From Synechococcus sp. LA31 (GTDB lineage Bacteria; Cyanobacteriota; Cyanobacteriia; PCC-6307; Cyanobiaceae), in the NCBI RefSeq assembly GCF_018502385.1, contig NZ_CP075523.1, positions 868,001 through 932,000 of the forward strand: 64,000 bases of DNA, read 5' to 3'. This document shows, in pieces, positions 15,549 to 24,370 of this stretch (positions are counted from its first letter, which is position 1; the number at the start of each line of letters is the position of its first letter). Below the pieces are notes generated by a model. It worked only from the letters and a program-made list of their open reading frames with translations. It had not been told where the DNA came from and searched no databases. Made by a program: the position numbers and the translations under genes.

Positions 15549-16353
15549 GCGTTTGCGGGCTCGGCTGAAGCAGAAGACGCGGATGGCGCGGGTGTTGCTC
15601 TCCACCCATTACGCCACCATGCTCGAATACCGAGCCGAAATTGCCTTGTGGGCCCTTTCAGGGGTGCTTCCCCTGATCATGCTCGGTGTCTGGCAGGGAT
15701 CCGGCGCAGCGGCAGCAGCGGGAATCAGTGCCAGCAGCCTCAATCACTACTTCCTAGCGACGTTTGTGGTGCGGCAATTCACCGTGGTGTGGATGATCTA
15801 CGAGTTTGAGCGTGATGCTCTTGAAGGGCGACTCTCTCCCTTTTTGCTGCAACCACTGCACCCCCTCTGGCGCTACGTGGCTGCGCACCTCGCCGAGCAA
15901 GCCACCCGGGTGCCGTTCGTGGCGCTGATGCTGACGGTGATCGCGCTGGTGGCGCCCGATTTGCTCTGGTGGCCAGAGCCCAGCAGGGTGCTGCTTGCTG
16001 TTGTCGCGATGCTGGCAGCTTTCAGCCTGAGGTTTCTGCTGCAAACGATCGTGGCAATGCTCTGTTTCTGGAGCGAACGCGCAGCGGCGCTCGATCGCCT
16101 TTTGCTGATTCCGTATCTGTTTCTCTCTGGAATGGTAGCCCCGCTCGACACCTATCCACCCGGTGTGCGACGACTGGCGGACCTCACACCCTTCCCTTCC
16201 ATGGTGAACTTTCCGGCCCGGCTGTTGGCCGGTGAATCAGTGGATGTAGCGGGTGGATTTGCGGTCATGGCCCTGTGGTGTGCCCTGTTGCTGCCACCGT
16301 GCCTGCTGCTCTGGCGCGCGGGCGTGCGCCGCTACTCAGCCATGGGGGCCTAA
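15541..16353 (+). CDS. ABC-2 type transporter permease, first subunit
   Basis: A 270-residue membrane protein with about six hydrophobic segments (ALSGVLPLIMLGVWQG, FVVRQFTVVWMIYEFERDALEG, VPFVALMLTVIALVAPDLL, FLFLSGMVAPLDTYPPGVRRL, FAVMALWCALLLPPCLLLW). The first cytoplasmic loop carries the ERDALEGRLSPFLLQPLHP segment typical of ABC-2 permeases of the COG4587/COG3694 pair. The ATG lies 8 bp inside the upstream ATPase gene. It is expected to pair with the following permease to form a heterodimeric exporter. Confidence 0.85.
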   Translation: MAERLRARLKQKTRMARVLLSTHYATMLEYRAEIALWALSGVLPLIMLGVWQGSGAAAAAGISASSLNHYFLATFVVRQFTVVWMIYEFERDALEGRLSPFLLQPLHPLWRYVAAHLAEQATRVPFVALMLTVIALVAPDLLWWPEPSRVLLAVVAMLAAFSLRFLLQTIVAMLCFWSERAAALDRLLLIPYLFLSGMVAPLDTYPPGVRRLADLTPFPSMVNFPARLLAGESVDVAGGFAVMALWCALLLPPCLLLWRAGVRRYSAMGA

Positions 16354-17153
16354 TGCAGAGCCGCTCCAGGCGCTATTGGCTCAGTTTGTGCAGCTTCTGG
16401 GGCAGTTCGCTGGAGGCGGAACTCGAGTATCAGCTCAATGCAATGGTGGAGCTGCTCTCGGTGCTGGGCAACCTGGCCGGGAGCGTGTTCGTGCTCGGGC
16501 TGTTAGCCGGCCCACAGCGACAAATCGGTGGCTGGAGCTGGGAAGGTGCACTGTTGGTGCTTGGGATTTACACCGTGCTCGATGGTGTGAGCAGTTGCGT
16601 GTTGCAACCCAACCTGAGCCGGATCGTGAATCACGTGCAAAACGGCACACTCGATTATGTGCTGCTGAAACCGATCGATAGTCAGTTCTGGCTCTCCACA
16701 CGTAACTTGTCTCCCTGGGGGTTGCCAGGTGTGGTGGCGGGCTTGGCCTTGATGGCGTGGGCCATGCTTCAACAGGGCATCAAGGTGAGTGCAGCCAACG
16801 TGCTGCTCACAGGAACACTGCTGCTGGCATCGATGCTGATCCTTTACAGCCTCTGGTTTCTACTGGCGAGTCTCTCAATCTGGTTCGTGAAGATCTGGAA
16901 TGCCACCGAAGTGCTGCGCTACGTGCTGGTGGCTGGGCGTTATCCAGTTCAGGCCTACCCGCCGGGCTTACGCATCCTGTTCACCTTTGTGCTGCCGGTG
17001 GCCTTTCTCACCACCGTGCCCGCCCAGGCGCTACTCGGCGAGGCCTCATGGACCTGGTCGCTGGGATCGCTTGCTGTTGCGGCCGTTTCTCTACTGGGCA
17101 CGCGCCTGTTCTGGCAATTCGCCTTGCGTCACTACACCTCCGCGTCCAGCTGA
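16353..17153 (+). CDS. ABC-2 type transporter permease, second subunit (COG3694-like)
   Basis: A 266-residue membrane protein with six predicted helices; VSSCVLQPNLSRIVNHVQNGTLDYVLLKPIDSQFW matches the coupling loop of COG3694 permeases, and APFVLPVAFLTTVPAQALLG-like text appears near the C-terminus as LPVAFLTTVPAQALL. ATG at 16353 overlaps the upstream TAA by one base (TAATG). With the ATPase and first permease it makes a complete exporter; the cargo is unknown. Confidence 0.88.
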   Translation: MQSRSRRYWLSLCSFWGSSLEAELEYQLNAMVELLSVLGNLAGSVFVLGLLAGPQRQIGGWSWEGALLVLGIYTVLDGVSSCVLQPNLSRIVNHVQNGTLDYVLLKPIDSQFWLSTRNLSPWGLPGVVAGLALMAWAMLQQGIKVSAANVLLTGTLLLASMLILYSLWFLLASLSIWFVKIWNATEVLRYVLVAGRYPVQAYPPGLRILFTFVLPVAFLTTVPAQALLGEASWTWSLGSLAVAAVSLLGTRLFWQFALRHYTSASS

Positions 17154-17241
17154 ACAGCGCCAAAGTTGTGAACTCCGGTGAACAGCGCTTGCTGCAGCGG
17201 CTGATGGCATCGAGCCTGAAGGAAATGCTGGGGTTCGAGCC

Positions 17242-17490
17242 ATGCACACTGCCGAAGCCTTACGGGATCGATACCTGCAGGGAACCAGTGGCCCCGGCGA
17301 GATCAACGCCATCGCGCGGATCTACGCACAGCTGCGCGCCATTCCATTTGATCAGGCCCTGGTGGATGTGCACGATGGGCTGGGCTACGAACTCACCTGC
17401 AGTGATACGGAGCCCAGCAAAGCGTTCCCATGGGCTGAGGTGAGCCGCTCGATCGTGCCCCTTGGCCGCCAATGGATCAACGGTTTGTGA
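17242..17490 (+). CDS. Conserved hypothetical protein
   Basis: An 82-residue protein reading MHTAEALRDRYLQGTSGP at the start and FPWAEVSRSIVPLGRQWI near the end. It has no membrane segment or known motif. It follows the ABC permease by about 90 bp on the same strand, so it may be cotranscribed, but no direct functional link is visible. Confidence 0.5.
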   Translation: MHTAEALRDRYLQGTSGPGEINAIARIYAQLRAIPFDQALVDVHDGLGYELTCSDTEPSKAFPWAEVSRSIVPLGRQWINGL

Positions 17491-17946
17491 TGAATCGGAT
17501 CAGGGGCACGAGGATCAACCTTTGGTGCGTGGTGCATCTGTGAGTGGCGAGCTTGAGTTCGCCACCTTCAAGCTCAACACTCGGATGCTGATCGGAGAGC
17601 TGAGTAGAGCAACCGTTGCAGCCCTGGGTCGGAAGACAGATCAATCCGACAAGCCTGATGCAGGTTCAGGACACCCCTCTCCACCTACGCAATCAGCTCG
17701 CCACCGTGACAGCCGCGCTAGCCAGCCTCGCTGGTACCGGTTTCGGGATCGATCTGGGGCGTGTGGGCCAGGGGTTGGTCTTCCTGCGGGCGGCCTTCCC
17801 CATCGGCTTTGGGCCGGCGTGCAGCTGTGGCTATGAAGAAATCACCTGAGGATGGGTGCGCAGTGCTACAGCAGAGCTTGCTTTGACCGAGGAGGGCCCC
17901 CAGCTCGCGTACGGTGAGACAACCGCAACGCCGGGCAGGTCTGCAG
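17491..17946. other. Gene-poor stretch
   Basis: About 450 bp with open frames on both strands but none convincing: a plus-strand frame at 17658-17849 (63 codons, ends in GPACSCGYEEIT) and a longer one from 17462 both lack a clear start and recognisable composition. GAGCTTGA and TCAAGCTC around 17550-17575 form a modest inverted repeat. I see no RNA gene here. Confidence 0.4.
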
Positions 17947-18204
17947 ATGAGCGACAGCCAAGGACTCACCATCGCTGAACTGGAGGCCAAATACTTCCTT
18001 TACCGCAAAGCACTCAAACAGCTGTTGCTGGAGGGAAGGCCCGCTGCCCGGATTGAGAAAACCCTGTGCTGGAGCCGGCTTGAAACCCTCCACAACTGTC
18101 TGCCCCGCCAATACAAATCGCCCGATCACATCCGACATCAGCTCAGACGCGAGATCGAGCGCGAGCAGGGTGACAGCTTGCAGCGCAGCCCAGTCTCGAG
18201 CTGA
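17947..18204 (+). CDS. Conserved cyanobacterial hypothetical protein
   Basis: An 85-residue, highly charged helical protein starting MSDSQGLTIAELEAKYFLY, with RKALKQLLLEGRPAARIEKTLCWSRLETL in the middle and a basic C-terminus. The ATG at 17947 is chosen over an upstream in-frame ATG because it starts the folded helix. The product looks like a small protein with three helices, possibly a protein-binding or nucleic-acid-binding module; I do not recognise a family. Confidence 0.6.
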   Translation: MSDSQGLTIAELEAKYFLYRKALKQLLLEGRPAARIEKTLCWSRLETLHNCLPRQYKSPDHIRHQLRREIEREQGDSLQRSPVSS

Positions 18205-18263
18205 TTCCAATGAAGATTCTGGCCCCGTGAAGGGCTGATCATTGTCGAGAACTGTCAGGTTAT

Positions 18264-19394
18264 TTGCAGAAACCGCAGTTTTCATTGGCCGCACAGACCG
18301 ACAACCATCTGATCACCATTGCTGAGGCATTCGAAGGAGTATCGGCTGTTGCGGCAGTTGAACCGCTTGGCAATGGCAATATCAATGACACCTACAAAGT
18401 ATTGAGCAGCCGAGGCACCACCGTGCTGCAGCGGCTTAACTCGCGCGTGTTCACCCGGCCAGACCTGGTGATGCACAACATCCAGGTGCTCGGCGAGCAC
18501 GTTGAAGCCAAGCTCGCGAACACTCCGCAGCCATGGCACATGCCACGGGTCGTACCCACCTGCGACAGGCGAGGGGCTCTACACACCACCGATTCCGGCG
18601 ATGTGTGGCGCATGATCACGTTTGTACCCGAGTCCCACAGCGTTGATGTGGTCGTGGATGCCCAGCAGGCCCGTGAACTCGGCATCGGCCTAGGGGTGTT
18701 TCACCAGCTCATCAACGATCTGTCGCCCTCTCGCCTGACGGACACGCTCGAGGGTTTTCATATCACCCCCAGCTATCTGCCGGCCTATCGCAAAGCTCTG
18801 GTGAACACCACTGTTGAGCCATGCGAGGCCAGTGAGTATTGCCTGGCCTTCATCCGTGATCGCGAAGGCGACTGCGATGTGCTGGAGCGAGCCAAAGAGC
18901 GAGGCGAGCTGCCATTACGGCCGATTCACGGTGATCCAAAGATCAACAACGTGATGCTGGATCGCCACAGCGGCAAGGCTATTGCCCTGATCGACCTTGA
19001 CACCGTGAAACCGGGACTGGTGCACTACGACATCGGTGATTGCCTGCGCTCCTGCTGCAACCGGCTTGGTGAAGAAACTAGGGATCACCAGAACGTGGAA
19101 TTTGATCTGGAGCTGGCTGACGCAATCCTGGCTGGCTACCTCAGCGTGGCTGGGAGCTTCCTGAGCGCCGCTGAACGCCGCTACATCCCCGACGCCGCCC
19201 GCCTGATCAGCTTTGAGCTGGGATTGCGCTTCTTCAGCGATTATCTGCAGGGCAACACCTACTTCCAGGTCAACGACCCCCAACACAACCTGCGCCGGGC
19301 CATGGTGCAGTTTCAGCTCACGGCCAGCATCGAAGCCCAGTTACCCCAGATCCGGCACCTTGTGGATCGCCATGCAAAGGCTGTATCCATTTGA
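18264..19394 (+). CDS. NahK-like sugar anomeric kinase (aminoglycoside phosphotransferase fold)
   Basis: A 376-residue kinase. The Gly-rich start of the ATP site is EPLGNGNINDTYKVL, the catalytic loop is IHGDPKINNVMLD, and the metal-binding Asp is in AIALIDLDTVKPGLVHYDIGD. That combination, including LIDLDTVxPGL, is characteristic of N-acetylhexosamine 1-kinase and its relatives, which phosphorylate the anomeric OH of GlcNAc/GalNAc-type sugars; the sugar used here is not known. The start is uncertain: the longest frame begins at a TTG at 18264, and no ATG or GTG precedes the Gly-rich loop. It overlaps the next gene by 23 bp. Confidence 0.75.
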   Translation: MQKPQFSLAAQTDNHLITIAEAFEGVSAVAAVEPLGNGNINDTYKVLSSRGTTVLQRLNSRVFTRPDLVMHNIQVLGEHVEAKLANTPQPWHMPRVVPTCDRRGALHTTDSGDVWRMITFVPESHSVDVVVDAQQARELGIGLGVFHQLINDLSPSRLTDTLEGFHITPSYLPAYRKALVNTTVEPCEASEYCLAFIRDREGDCDVLERAKERGELPLRPIHGDPKINNVMLDRHSGKAIALIDLDTVKPGLVHYDIGDCLRSCCNRLGEETRDHQNVEFDLELADAILAGYLSVAGSFLSAAERRYIPDAARLISFELGLRFFSDYLQGNTYFQVNDPQHNLRRAMVQFQLTASIEAQLPQIRHLVDRHAKAVSI

Positions 19395-19908
19395 GCCCCA
19401 ACCCTGGCTGGCCGGCGTCCAGCTGCGTGGCAGTGCCCATTGGCAAGGCGGGATCCTATCGGTGTGTTTTGCACTCCAAGCACCGCATGCTGCGCTGAAG
19501 CGCCCAGGCGGCTGTGGTGAGCTCTATCGGCGCGATGGGTTATGGCAAAGCACCTGCTTCGAAACCTTTCTGGCGGCCCCGGGCCAAGAGGCCTACTGGG
19601 AGATCAATCTCTCCCCGAACGGCGACTGGAACGTGTATGCCCTCTCGGCCTACCGGCAGAACCTCAAACCCGCAGCTGGGATCAAGGCCCTGCCTTACTG
19701 CCTGCGAGCTCTTGATGAGGAACTGCAGATCAGCTTCCAGCTCAACCTGTGCTCGCTGTTGAACCCGGCGGCCCCCCTGGAGCTCTGCCTCACTGCCGTG
19801 CTCGATGATCCTGAGCATGGCTGCAGCTACTGGGCCTGGCGGCACGGCGGAGCAGAACCAGATTTCCACCGCCGCGCCTCGTTCCAGCTCTTGGAGCCTT
19901 CAGCCTGA
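19372..19908 (+). CDS. DOMON-like domain protein
   Basis: A 178-residue beta-sandwich protein with the DOMON-like pattern: RLYPFEPQPWLAGVQLRGSAH, GLWQSTCFETFLAAPGQEAYWEINLSPNGDWNVYAL, and a C-terminal YWAWRHGGAEPDFHRRASFQLLE. DOMON-type folds bind sugars or haem; no haem ligand can be assigned here. ATG at 19372 lies inside the end of the kinase gene, in another frame, so the two are translationally linked and may act on the same sugar. No signal peptide is seen, which suggests a cytoplasmic protein. Confidence 0.8.
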   Translation: MQRLYPFEPQPWLAGVQLRGSAHWQGGILSVCFALQAPHAALKRPGGCGELYRRDGLWQSTCFETFLAAPGQEAYWEINLSPNGDWNVYALSAYRQNLKPAAGIKALPYCLRALDEELQISFQLNLCSLLNPAAPLELCLTAVLDDPEHGCSYWAWRHGGAEPDFHRRASFQLLEPSA

Positions 19909-20002
19909 GCTTCACGCTTTGATCCCAAAGCGGAAATGAAACAGCGGATTCCGACAGGTCTCAGCTGGTTCCGTAGCGTGAAACACATCAACACCTTCAG
20001 CC

Positions 20003-20188
20003 TTGCGCGTTACCCACTGCGGCGAAGAGCATCTGCTTCAGCTCTCCAGCGATGAGGCGGCAACCCTGGTGGATGCCTGCGCCCTGCTGTTGCTGGCTTC
20101 CAATAGTGCCCCGGGCTGCCAGCTCAACGGCAGCATGAGCGGGCTGCTGCAAACCTTGTTCGAGCAGTTCAGCAGCCACAGCGTGTAG
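20003..20188 (+). CDS. Small conserved hypothetical protein
   Basis: A 61-residue frame starting at TTG 20003 (MRVTHCGEEHLLQLSSDEAATLV...). It is helical, with Leu-rich segments (CALLLLASNS, SGLLQTLFEQFSS). The start codon is uncertain. It lies 10 bp upstream of the DUF2499 gene on the same strand and is probably in its operon. Function unknown. Confidence 0.5.
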   Translation: MRVTHCGEEHLLQLSSDEAATLVDACALLLLASNSAPGCQLNGSMSGLLQTLFEQFSSHSV

Positions 20189-20198
20189 AACCAAGGGC

Positions 20199-20492
20199 AT
20201 GCATGCCCTGTCACTGCCCACCTGGTGGATTCATCTGGCCTCGGTGATCGAGTGGGGGTTGGCGATGTGGGCCATCCAGCGTTGGGGCGAGGAACACCGG
20301 CAGCGTGAGTGGAGCTGGTTGGCCTTGGCCATGACCCCGGCGTTGATCAGCGCGATGGCGGCCTGTACCTGGCATCTGTTTGATAACGCCGCAGCGTTAC
20401 AGGGGCTGGTCGTGCTGCAAGCCGCGTGCACCGCCCTGGGCAACACAGCGATGGCGGGTGCCGCCTGGAATCTCGCTCGGAGGGCGCGATGA
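20199..20492 (+). CDS. DUF2499 (Ycf49-like) membrane protein
   Basis: A 97-residue protein with three hydrophobic segments: TWWIHLASVIEWGLAMWAI, LALAMTPALISAMAACTWHLFDN and LQAACTALGNTAMAGAAWNLA. The start MHALSLPTWWIHLASVIEWG and the WHLFDN motif match the DUF2499/Ycf49 family of cyanobacteria and plastids, of unknown function. Its stop overlaps the start of the DUF3593 gene by 4 bp; the two families occur together in cyanobacteria and plant genomes. Confidence 0.85.
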   Translation: MHALSLPTWWIHLASVIEWGLAMWAIQRWGEEHRQREWSWLALAMTPALISAMAACTWHLFDNAAALQGLVVLQAACTALGNTAMAGAAWNLARRAR

Positions 20493-20815
20493 GCATCACC
20501 GCCCAGGCCCTGTTGGAGACGCTGGCGGGGGTCGATCCAGCCCCCTTTTTTGGGCTGTCACTGCTTCCCTATTTAGCCTTTCTCTGGTGGAGCTGGCGCT
20601 CGGGGCGCATGCCACGCCTGGCCCTCTTGGGTTTCTCCCTCACCCTGCTGTTTGTGCTCGTCACAATCGCTGCGGCGATCACCGCTGAGGGGGTCTACGG
20701 CCGCCAACTGGCTGATGTGGATCCTCTGCATGGCGGGGCGGAAGTGTTTCTCACCCTGAGCAATGTGCTGGTGCTGCTGGGTTTCAGAGGTTCCCGCCAG
20801 GATCAGCAGCAGTGA
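20489..20815 (+). CDS. DUF3593 membrane protein
   Basis: A 108-residue protein with three hydrophobic segments; FFGLSLLPYLAFLWWSW near the start and a middle segment LLGFSLTLLFVLVTIAAAITA, then YGRQLADVDPLHGGAEVFLTLSNVLVLLGF. This pattern is that of DUF3593, seen in cyanobacteria and plant chloroplasts. Chosen start is the ATG at 20489, overlapping the DUF2499 stop; the longer frame from 20426 lies within the upstream gene. Function unknown; paired expression with DUF2499 is inferred from the overlap. Confidence 0.85.
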   Translation: MSITAQALLETLAGVDPAPFFGLSLLPYLAFLWWSWRSGRMPRLALLGFSLTLLFVLVTIAAAITAEGVYGRQLADVDPLHGGAEVFLTLSNVLVLLGFRGSRQDQQQ

Positions 20816-20883
20816 ATAAGTCTTAAGCGGGGCGTGCGCGGAGGCTCTGTCGCTCAGAAGATGAAGCGTCGCCTGAAACTTCG

Positions 20884-21141
20884 ATGCTCGCTCCCCTGCT
20901 GGCCATCGCCCCCGCATCTGTGTCCTGGTCACCCAAGGTGGGCCTGGTGATGATCGTTGCCAACGTGATCGCCATTGGCATCGGCAAGGCCACCATTAAG
21001 TACCCCAACGAAGGCGCTCAGCTGCCAAACGCCGCCCTGTTCGGTGGCATGAGCCATGCCTCACTGCTGGCCACCACATCCTTCGGCCACGTCCTCGGGA
21101 TGGGCGCCATTCTTGGCCTGGCTGCCCGCGGTGTGATCTGA
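20884..21141 (+). CDS. psaK: Photosystem I reaction centre subunit X (PsaK)
   Basis: An 85-residue two-helix thylakoid protein. The first helix is VGLVMIVANVIAIGIGKATI and the second HASLLATTSFGHVLGMGAILGLAARG; the loop contains KYPNEGAQLP. This is the cyanobacterial PsaK pattern; it sits at the periphery of photosystem I and helps bind antenna chlorophyll. ATG at 20884 gives a short hydrophobic N-terminus ending in PASVSWSP, normal for the family. It is convergent with the FAD oxidoreductase gene, only 6 bp away. Confidence 0.95.
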   Translation: MLAPLLAIAPASVSWSPKVGLVMIVANVIAIGIGKATIKYPNEGAQLPNAALFGGMSHASLLATTSFGHVLGMGAILGLAARGVI

Positions 21142-21147
21142 GCAGGC

Positions 21148-22365
21148 TCAGCGCCAGCCCAAGAGATACGGCAGGGCTTTAACGCCATAACGCTCAAAGC
21201 GATAGTGAAACAGCAGTGTCGAGAGATCCTCGGCACTGCTACCAGCCTCCAAGCCCTGCAGCAATCGCTGCAAACGTCGATCACCTGAAGCGCTGTTCAG
21301 ACCCAGCCACGTGCGGCGGGCCAGACGGCCGCTCAGCGACCAGCGCCAGCCCAGCCGCCGTCTCAACCGCGGTGCATAACTGGCCAGGGCTTGCAGATCC
21401 CCCGCCAAGGCTTGCAGCAACAGAGGAGCTAGCTCCTCACTGCTGGCCATGGCATGGCGAATTCCCTCACCGCCGAGCAGATTACCGGTGCTCACGGCAT
21501 CCCCGAGACCAAGAAGCGGGCCCTGTTGATGAGCTTCACGGCGGCGAATCGTGCTGCGAATCAGACCGCCATGGCGATCCAGAACAGTGGACGCCTCAAG
21601 CTCGAGCCGTCGGCGCAGGTTTGTGATCAACGCATGTAGTGGCGGCTGCCGGTGGCGGTGATCATGCAAACGGCACACACCCAGTTTGAGCTGGCCTGGG
21701 GCCATCGGGAACACCCAGCCATACCCCTGGGGCACCCACGCACTGCCCAACATGAAACTGAGGCGCTCGGCCCAGTGATGCCAAAGCAATGGCGGCACCT
21801 GAAGGAGCCACTCCACGCCCTCGCCTGTGACCAAACCACCGGCTTTCGCAGATGGCTCACCGATCAGGGCTCGTCGCTGGCCGGTGGCATCCACCAGCCA
21901 ACGACAACGACTCTCGCGTTGGGCGCCAGCAGGTCCCCGCAAGCGCACAAGTGCACCATCACCGATGGCCTTCCAGCCCTGCACGCGCCACCCCAGCTGC
22001 AGCTGCACCCCTTGATCCGACGCAACACGGGCAAGCCATTGGCGCAGTGCACCGAAATCCAACACGGCCCCAAGGGGCTGCTCGCTCAACCATTCACGGG
22101 CTTCGCGTTGACCAGGGCCCAACAACTGCCACCCCCGCCAGGGTGCTGCCTGAACCTGAGCGGGCAACCGAAAATGCTGAATAGCCTCCTGGGGAAGGGC
22201 CGCGCTACTGAAGGCTGCATGGCTGAGATCCCGCAGCGGATCCACCACCAGCACCGACACGCCGGATTGAGCGAGCAGCCGAGCCAGTAGGAGGCCGGAG
22301 GGGCCAGCGCCGGCGATCAGCACATCGCAGGCTTGAACTGGCTCTGAGAAGGCTGTATCAGACAC
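21148..22365 (-). CDS. FAD-dependent oxidoreductase (geranylgeranyl reductase / lycopene cyclase-like)
   Basis: A 405-residue flavoprotein with the FAD-binding [17 protein letters not shown] at residues 18-34, the [11 protein letters not shown] second motif and a [26 protein letters not shown] motif near 290-315. This is the layout of the GGR/CrtY-CruA group of FAD monooxygenases and cyclases in isoprenoid metabolism. The gene overlaps the 3' end of dxs by 8 bp, in the same direction, which supports an isoprenoid or carotenoid role, but I cannot say whether it is a reductase, a cyclase or another family member. Confidence 0.7.
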   Translation of the reverse strand: MSDTAFSEPVQACDVLIAGAGPSGLLLARLLAQSGVSVLVVDPLRDLSHAAFSSAALPQEAIQHFRLPAQVQAAPWRGWQLLGPGQREAREWLSEQPLGAVLDFGALRQWLARVASDQGVQLQLGWRVQGWKAIGDGALVRLRGPAGAQRESRCRWLVDATGQRRALIGEPSAKAGGLVTGEGVEWLLQVPPLLWHHWAERLSFMLGSAWVPQGYGWVFPMAPGQLKLGVCRLHDHRHRQPPLHALITNLRRRLELEASTVLDRHGGLIRSTIRRREAHQQGPLLGLGDAVSTGNLLGGEGIRHAMASSEELAPLLLQALAGDLQALASYAPRLRRRLGWRWSLSGRLARRTWLGLNSASGDRRLQRLLQGLEAGSSAEDLSTLLFHYRFERYGVKALPYLLGWR

Positions 22366-24265
22366 CCACAGCCTGGCGGCGTAGGGAGGCGAAGCGCTTC
22401 ATGATGCCGTCCGCCATCTGGGGCGGAGTAAGCCCAAGCGCCTGCTTGCTTTGAGCGGGAGTGGCGTGATCCACCAGCTGATCGGGGATACCAATGCGAT
22501 ACACGGGCACCAACACGTCGTGGTCGTTGAGCGTTTCAACCACAGCAGCACCGAAGCCACCAGGCAGGCACCCCTCCTCCATGGTCACCACCCGCCCGAT
22601 GCGCTTGGCCATGGGAAGGATCAAGGCTTGGTCAAGGGGGCGCAGGAAACGGGCATTGATCACGGCCGCCCGAACACCTTGCTCCTGCAGCAGGCCAGCA
22701 GTAGCCATTGCCGGGTACACCATGGCGCCATAGGCCACGATCAAAAGATCGTCGCCATCGGCCAGCAGCTCACCGCGGCCGATGTCGAGTGGTTCCCAGC
22801 CCTCCTCCATCAAGACGGCACCTTCGCCCTCACCACGGGGGATGCGCAGGGCTGTAGGTCCACTGTGCTGAAGACAGGTCACCATCATGCGCTGCAGCTC
22901 GGCTTCATCCTTCGGTGCCATCACTGTGAAGTTGGGCACAGAGCGCAGGTAGCTGATGTCGTATTGGCCCTGGTGGGTCGGGCCATCGGCGCCCACGATG
23001 CCGGCGCGATCCAGCACAAAGGTCACGGGCAGATTTTGAATGCCCACGTCGTGGATGAGTTGGTCGTATGCACGCTGGAGAAAGGTGCTGTAGATGGCAC
23101 AGATCGGGCGCAGACCCTCACAGGCCATCCCTGCAGCCATGGTGACGGCGTGCTGCTCAGCAATGCCCACATCGAAATACTGATGGGGCCGTGCTTTCTC
23201 CAGCAAATCCAGACCAGTGCCAGTGGCCATGGCCGCCGTGATGCCGACCACACGGGGGTCCTGCTCGCAGATCTTCACGAGCGTCTGGCCAAACACCTTG
23301 CTGTAACTGGGAGGCTTCGGCTTACTGGAGGGATAGGCCTTGCCCGTGGCGAGATCGAACGCACTCTGGGCGTGGTAGCCAACCTGATCCTCCTCGGCGT
23401 AGGCATAGCCCTTGCCCTTGGTGGTGGCGACATGGACCAGCACTGGGCCCTCGTGGGCATGGGCCTGCTGGAACACATCGATCATGCCTGCGATGTCGTG
23501 GCCATCGACAGGCCCCATGTAGGTGAAGCCCAGCTCCTCGAACACGGCACCCAACTTGGGAACCGCCAGACGCTTCATGCTCTCCTTGAGGTTCTTCAGC
23601 TCGGTCGGCAGCTCTCCGTGGAGGAATGGCAGGTGCTTGATCGCCTCCTCAGCGTTGTCCTGGAGAAACTGAAGTGGCTTGCTGTGCCGCATTCGATTCA
23701 GGTGGGTGCTCAGGGCCCCAACTGGTGGGCTGATCGACATGTCGTTGTCGTTGAGCACGACCAACAGACGCGTACTGGGCAAGTGACCGGCATGGTTGAT
23801 GGCCTCAAGCGCCATGCCACCAGTGAGGGACCCATCACCGATCACCGCCACACACTTGAAATCCTCGCCGCGCTGATCGCGGGCTAGGGCCATCCCGAGG
23901 GCCGCCGAGATCGACGTGCTGGCATGCCCGGCACCGAAGTGGTCGAAGGAGCTCTCGGAACGCTTGAGATAGCCCGCCACACCATCCTTCTGGCGGAGGG
24001 TGTGGAAATCGTTGTAGCGGCCAGTGATCAGTTTGTGGGGATACGCCTGGTGGCCCACATCCCACACCACACGGTCGTGATCGAGATCGAGGGTTTGGTA
24101 CAGCGCCAGGGTGAGCTCCACCACACCGAGGCCAGGACCGAGGTGACCACCACTGGTGCTCACCACTTCCAAGTGGCGCTCACGAATCTGGCGAGCGATG
24201 CCCTCGAGTTCAGCGAGGCTTAGGCCATGCAGCTGATTCGGATGCGTCAGCTCGCTGAGATGCAT
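22358..24265 (-). CDS. dxs: 1-deoxy-D-xylulose-5-phosphate synthase
   Basis: A 635-residue thiamine-dependent enzyme that condenses pyruvate and glyceraldehyde 3-phosphate, the first step of the MEP isoprenoid pathway. Thiamine-binding [18 protein letters not shown] near residue 150, [34 protein letters not shown] in the pyrimidine domain and the C-terminal transketolase domain are all present. Start taken at ATG 24265 ([15 protein letters not shown]) as the usual N-terminus; the frame is open 24 codons further upstream. Divergent from ilvA with about 105 bp between. Confidence 0.97.
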   Translation of the reverse strand: MHLSELTHPNQLHGLSLAELEGIARQIRERHLEVVSTSGGHLGPGLGVVELTLALYQTLDLDHDRVVWDVGHQAYPHKLITGRYNDFHTLRQKDGVAGYLKRSESSFDHFGAGHASTSISAALGMALARDQRGEDFKCVAVIGDGSLTGGMALEAINHAGHLPSTRLLVVLNDNDMSISPPVGALSTHLNRMRHSKPLQFLQDNAEEAIKHLPFLHGELPTELKNLKESMKRLAVPKLGAVFEELGFTYMGPVDGHDIAGMIDVFQQAHAHEGPVLVHVATTKGKGYAYAEEDQVGYHAQSAFDLATGKAYPSSKPKPPSYSKVFGQTLVKICEQDPRVVGITAAMATGTGLDLLEKARPHQYFDVGIAEQHAVTMAAGMACEGLRPICAIYSTFLQRAYDQLIHDVGIQNLPVTFVLDRAGIVGADGPTHQGQYDISYLRSVPNFTVMAPKDEAELQRMMVTCLQHSGPTALRIPRGEGEGAVLMEEGWEPLDIGRGELLADGDDLLIVAYGAMVYPAMATAGLLQEQGVRAAVINARFLRPLDQALILPMAKRIGRVVTMEEGCLPGGFGAAVVETLNDHDVLVPVYRIGIPDQLVDHATPAQSKQALGLTPPQMADGIMKRFASLRRQAVGV

Positions 24266-24370
24266 GCCTTGGGCCTTGATTGCGATTAAGCCTACGGTCT
24301 CTGCTCTTGCGATTGGCCCGGTCGTGCGACAAACCAAGGCCGATCTCGCACGCTTGTCACACTGGTAGGC

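Noticed and set aside
17658-17849. 63-codon plus-strand frame starting MQVQDTPLHLRNQL
   Set aside because: Open on both strands, no clear ribosome-binding site, ends in a non-conserved GPACSCGYEEIT; too weak to call a gene.
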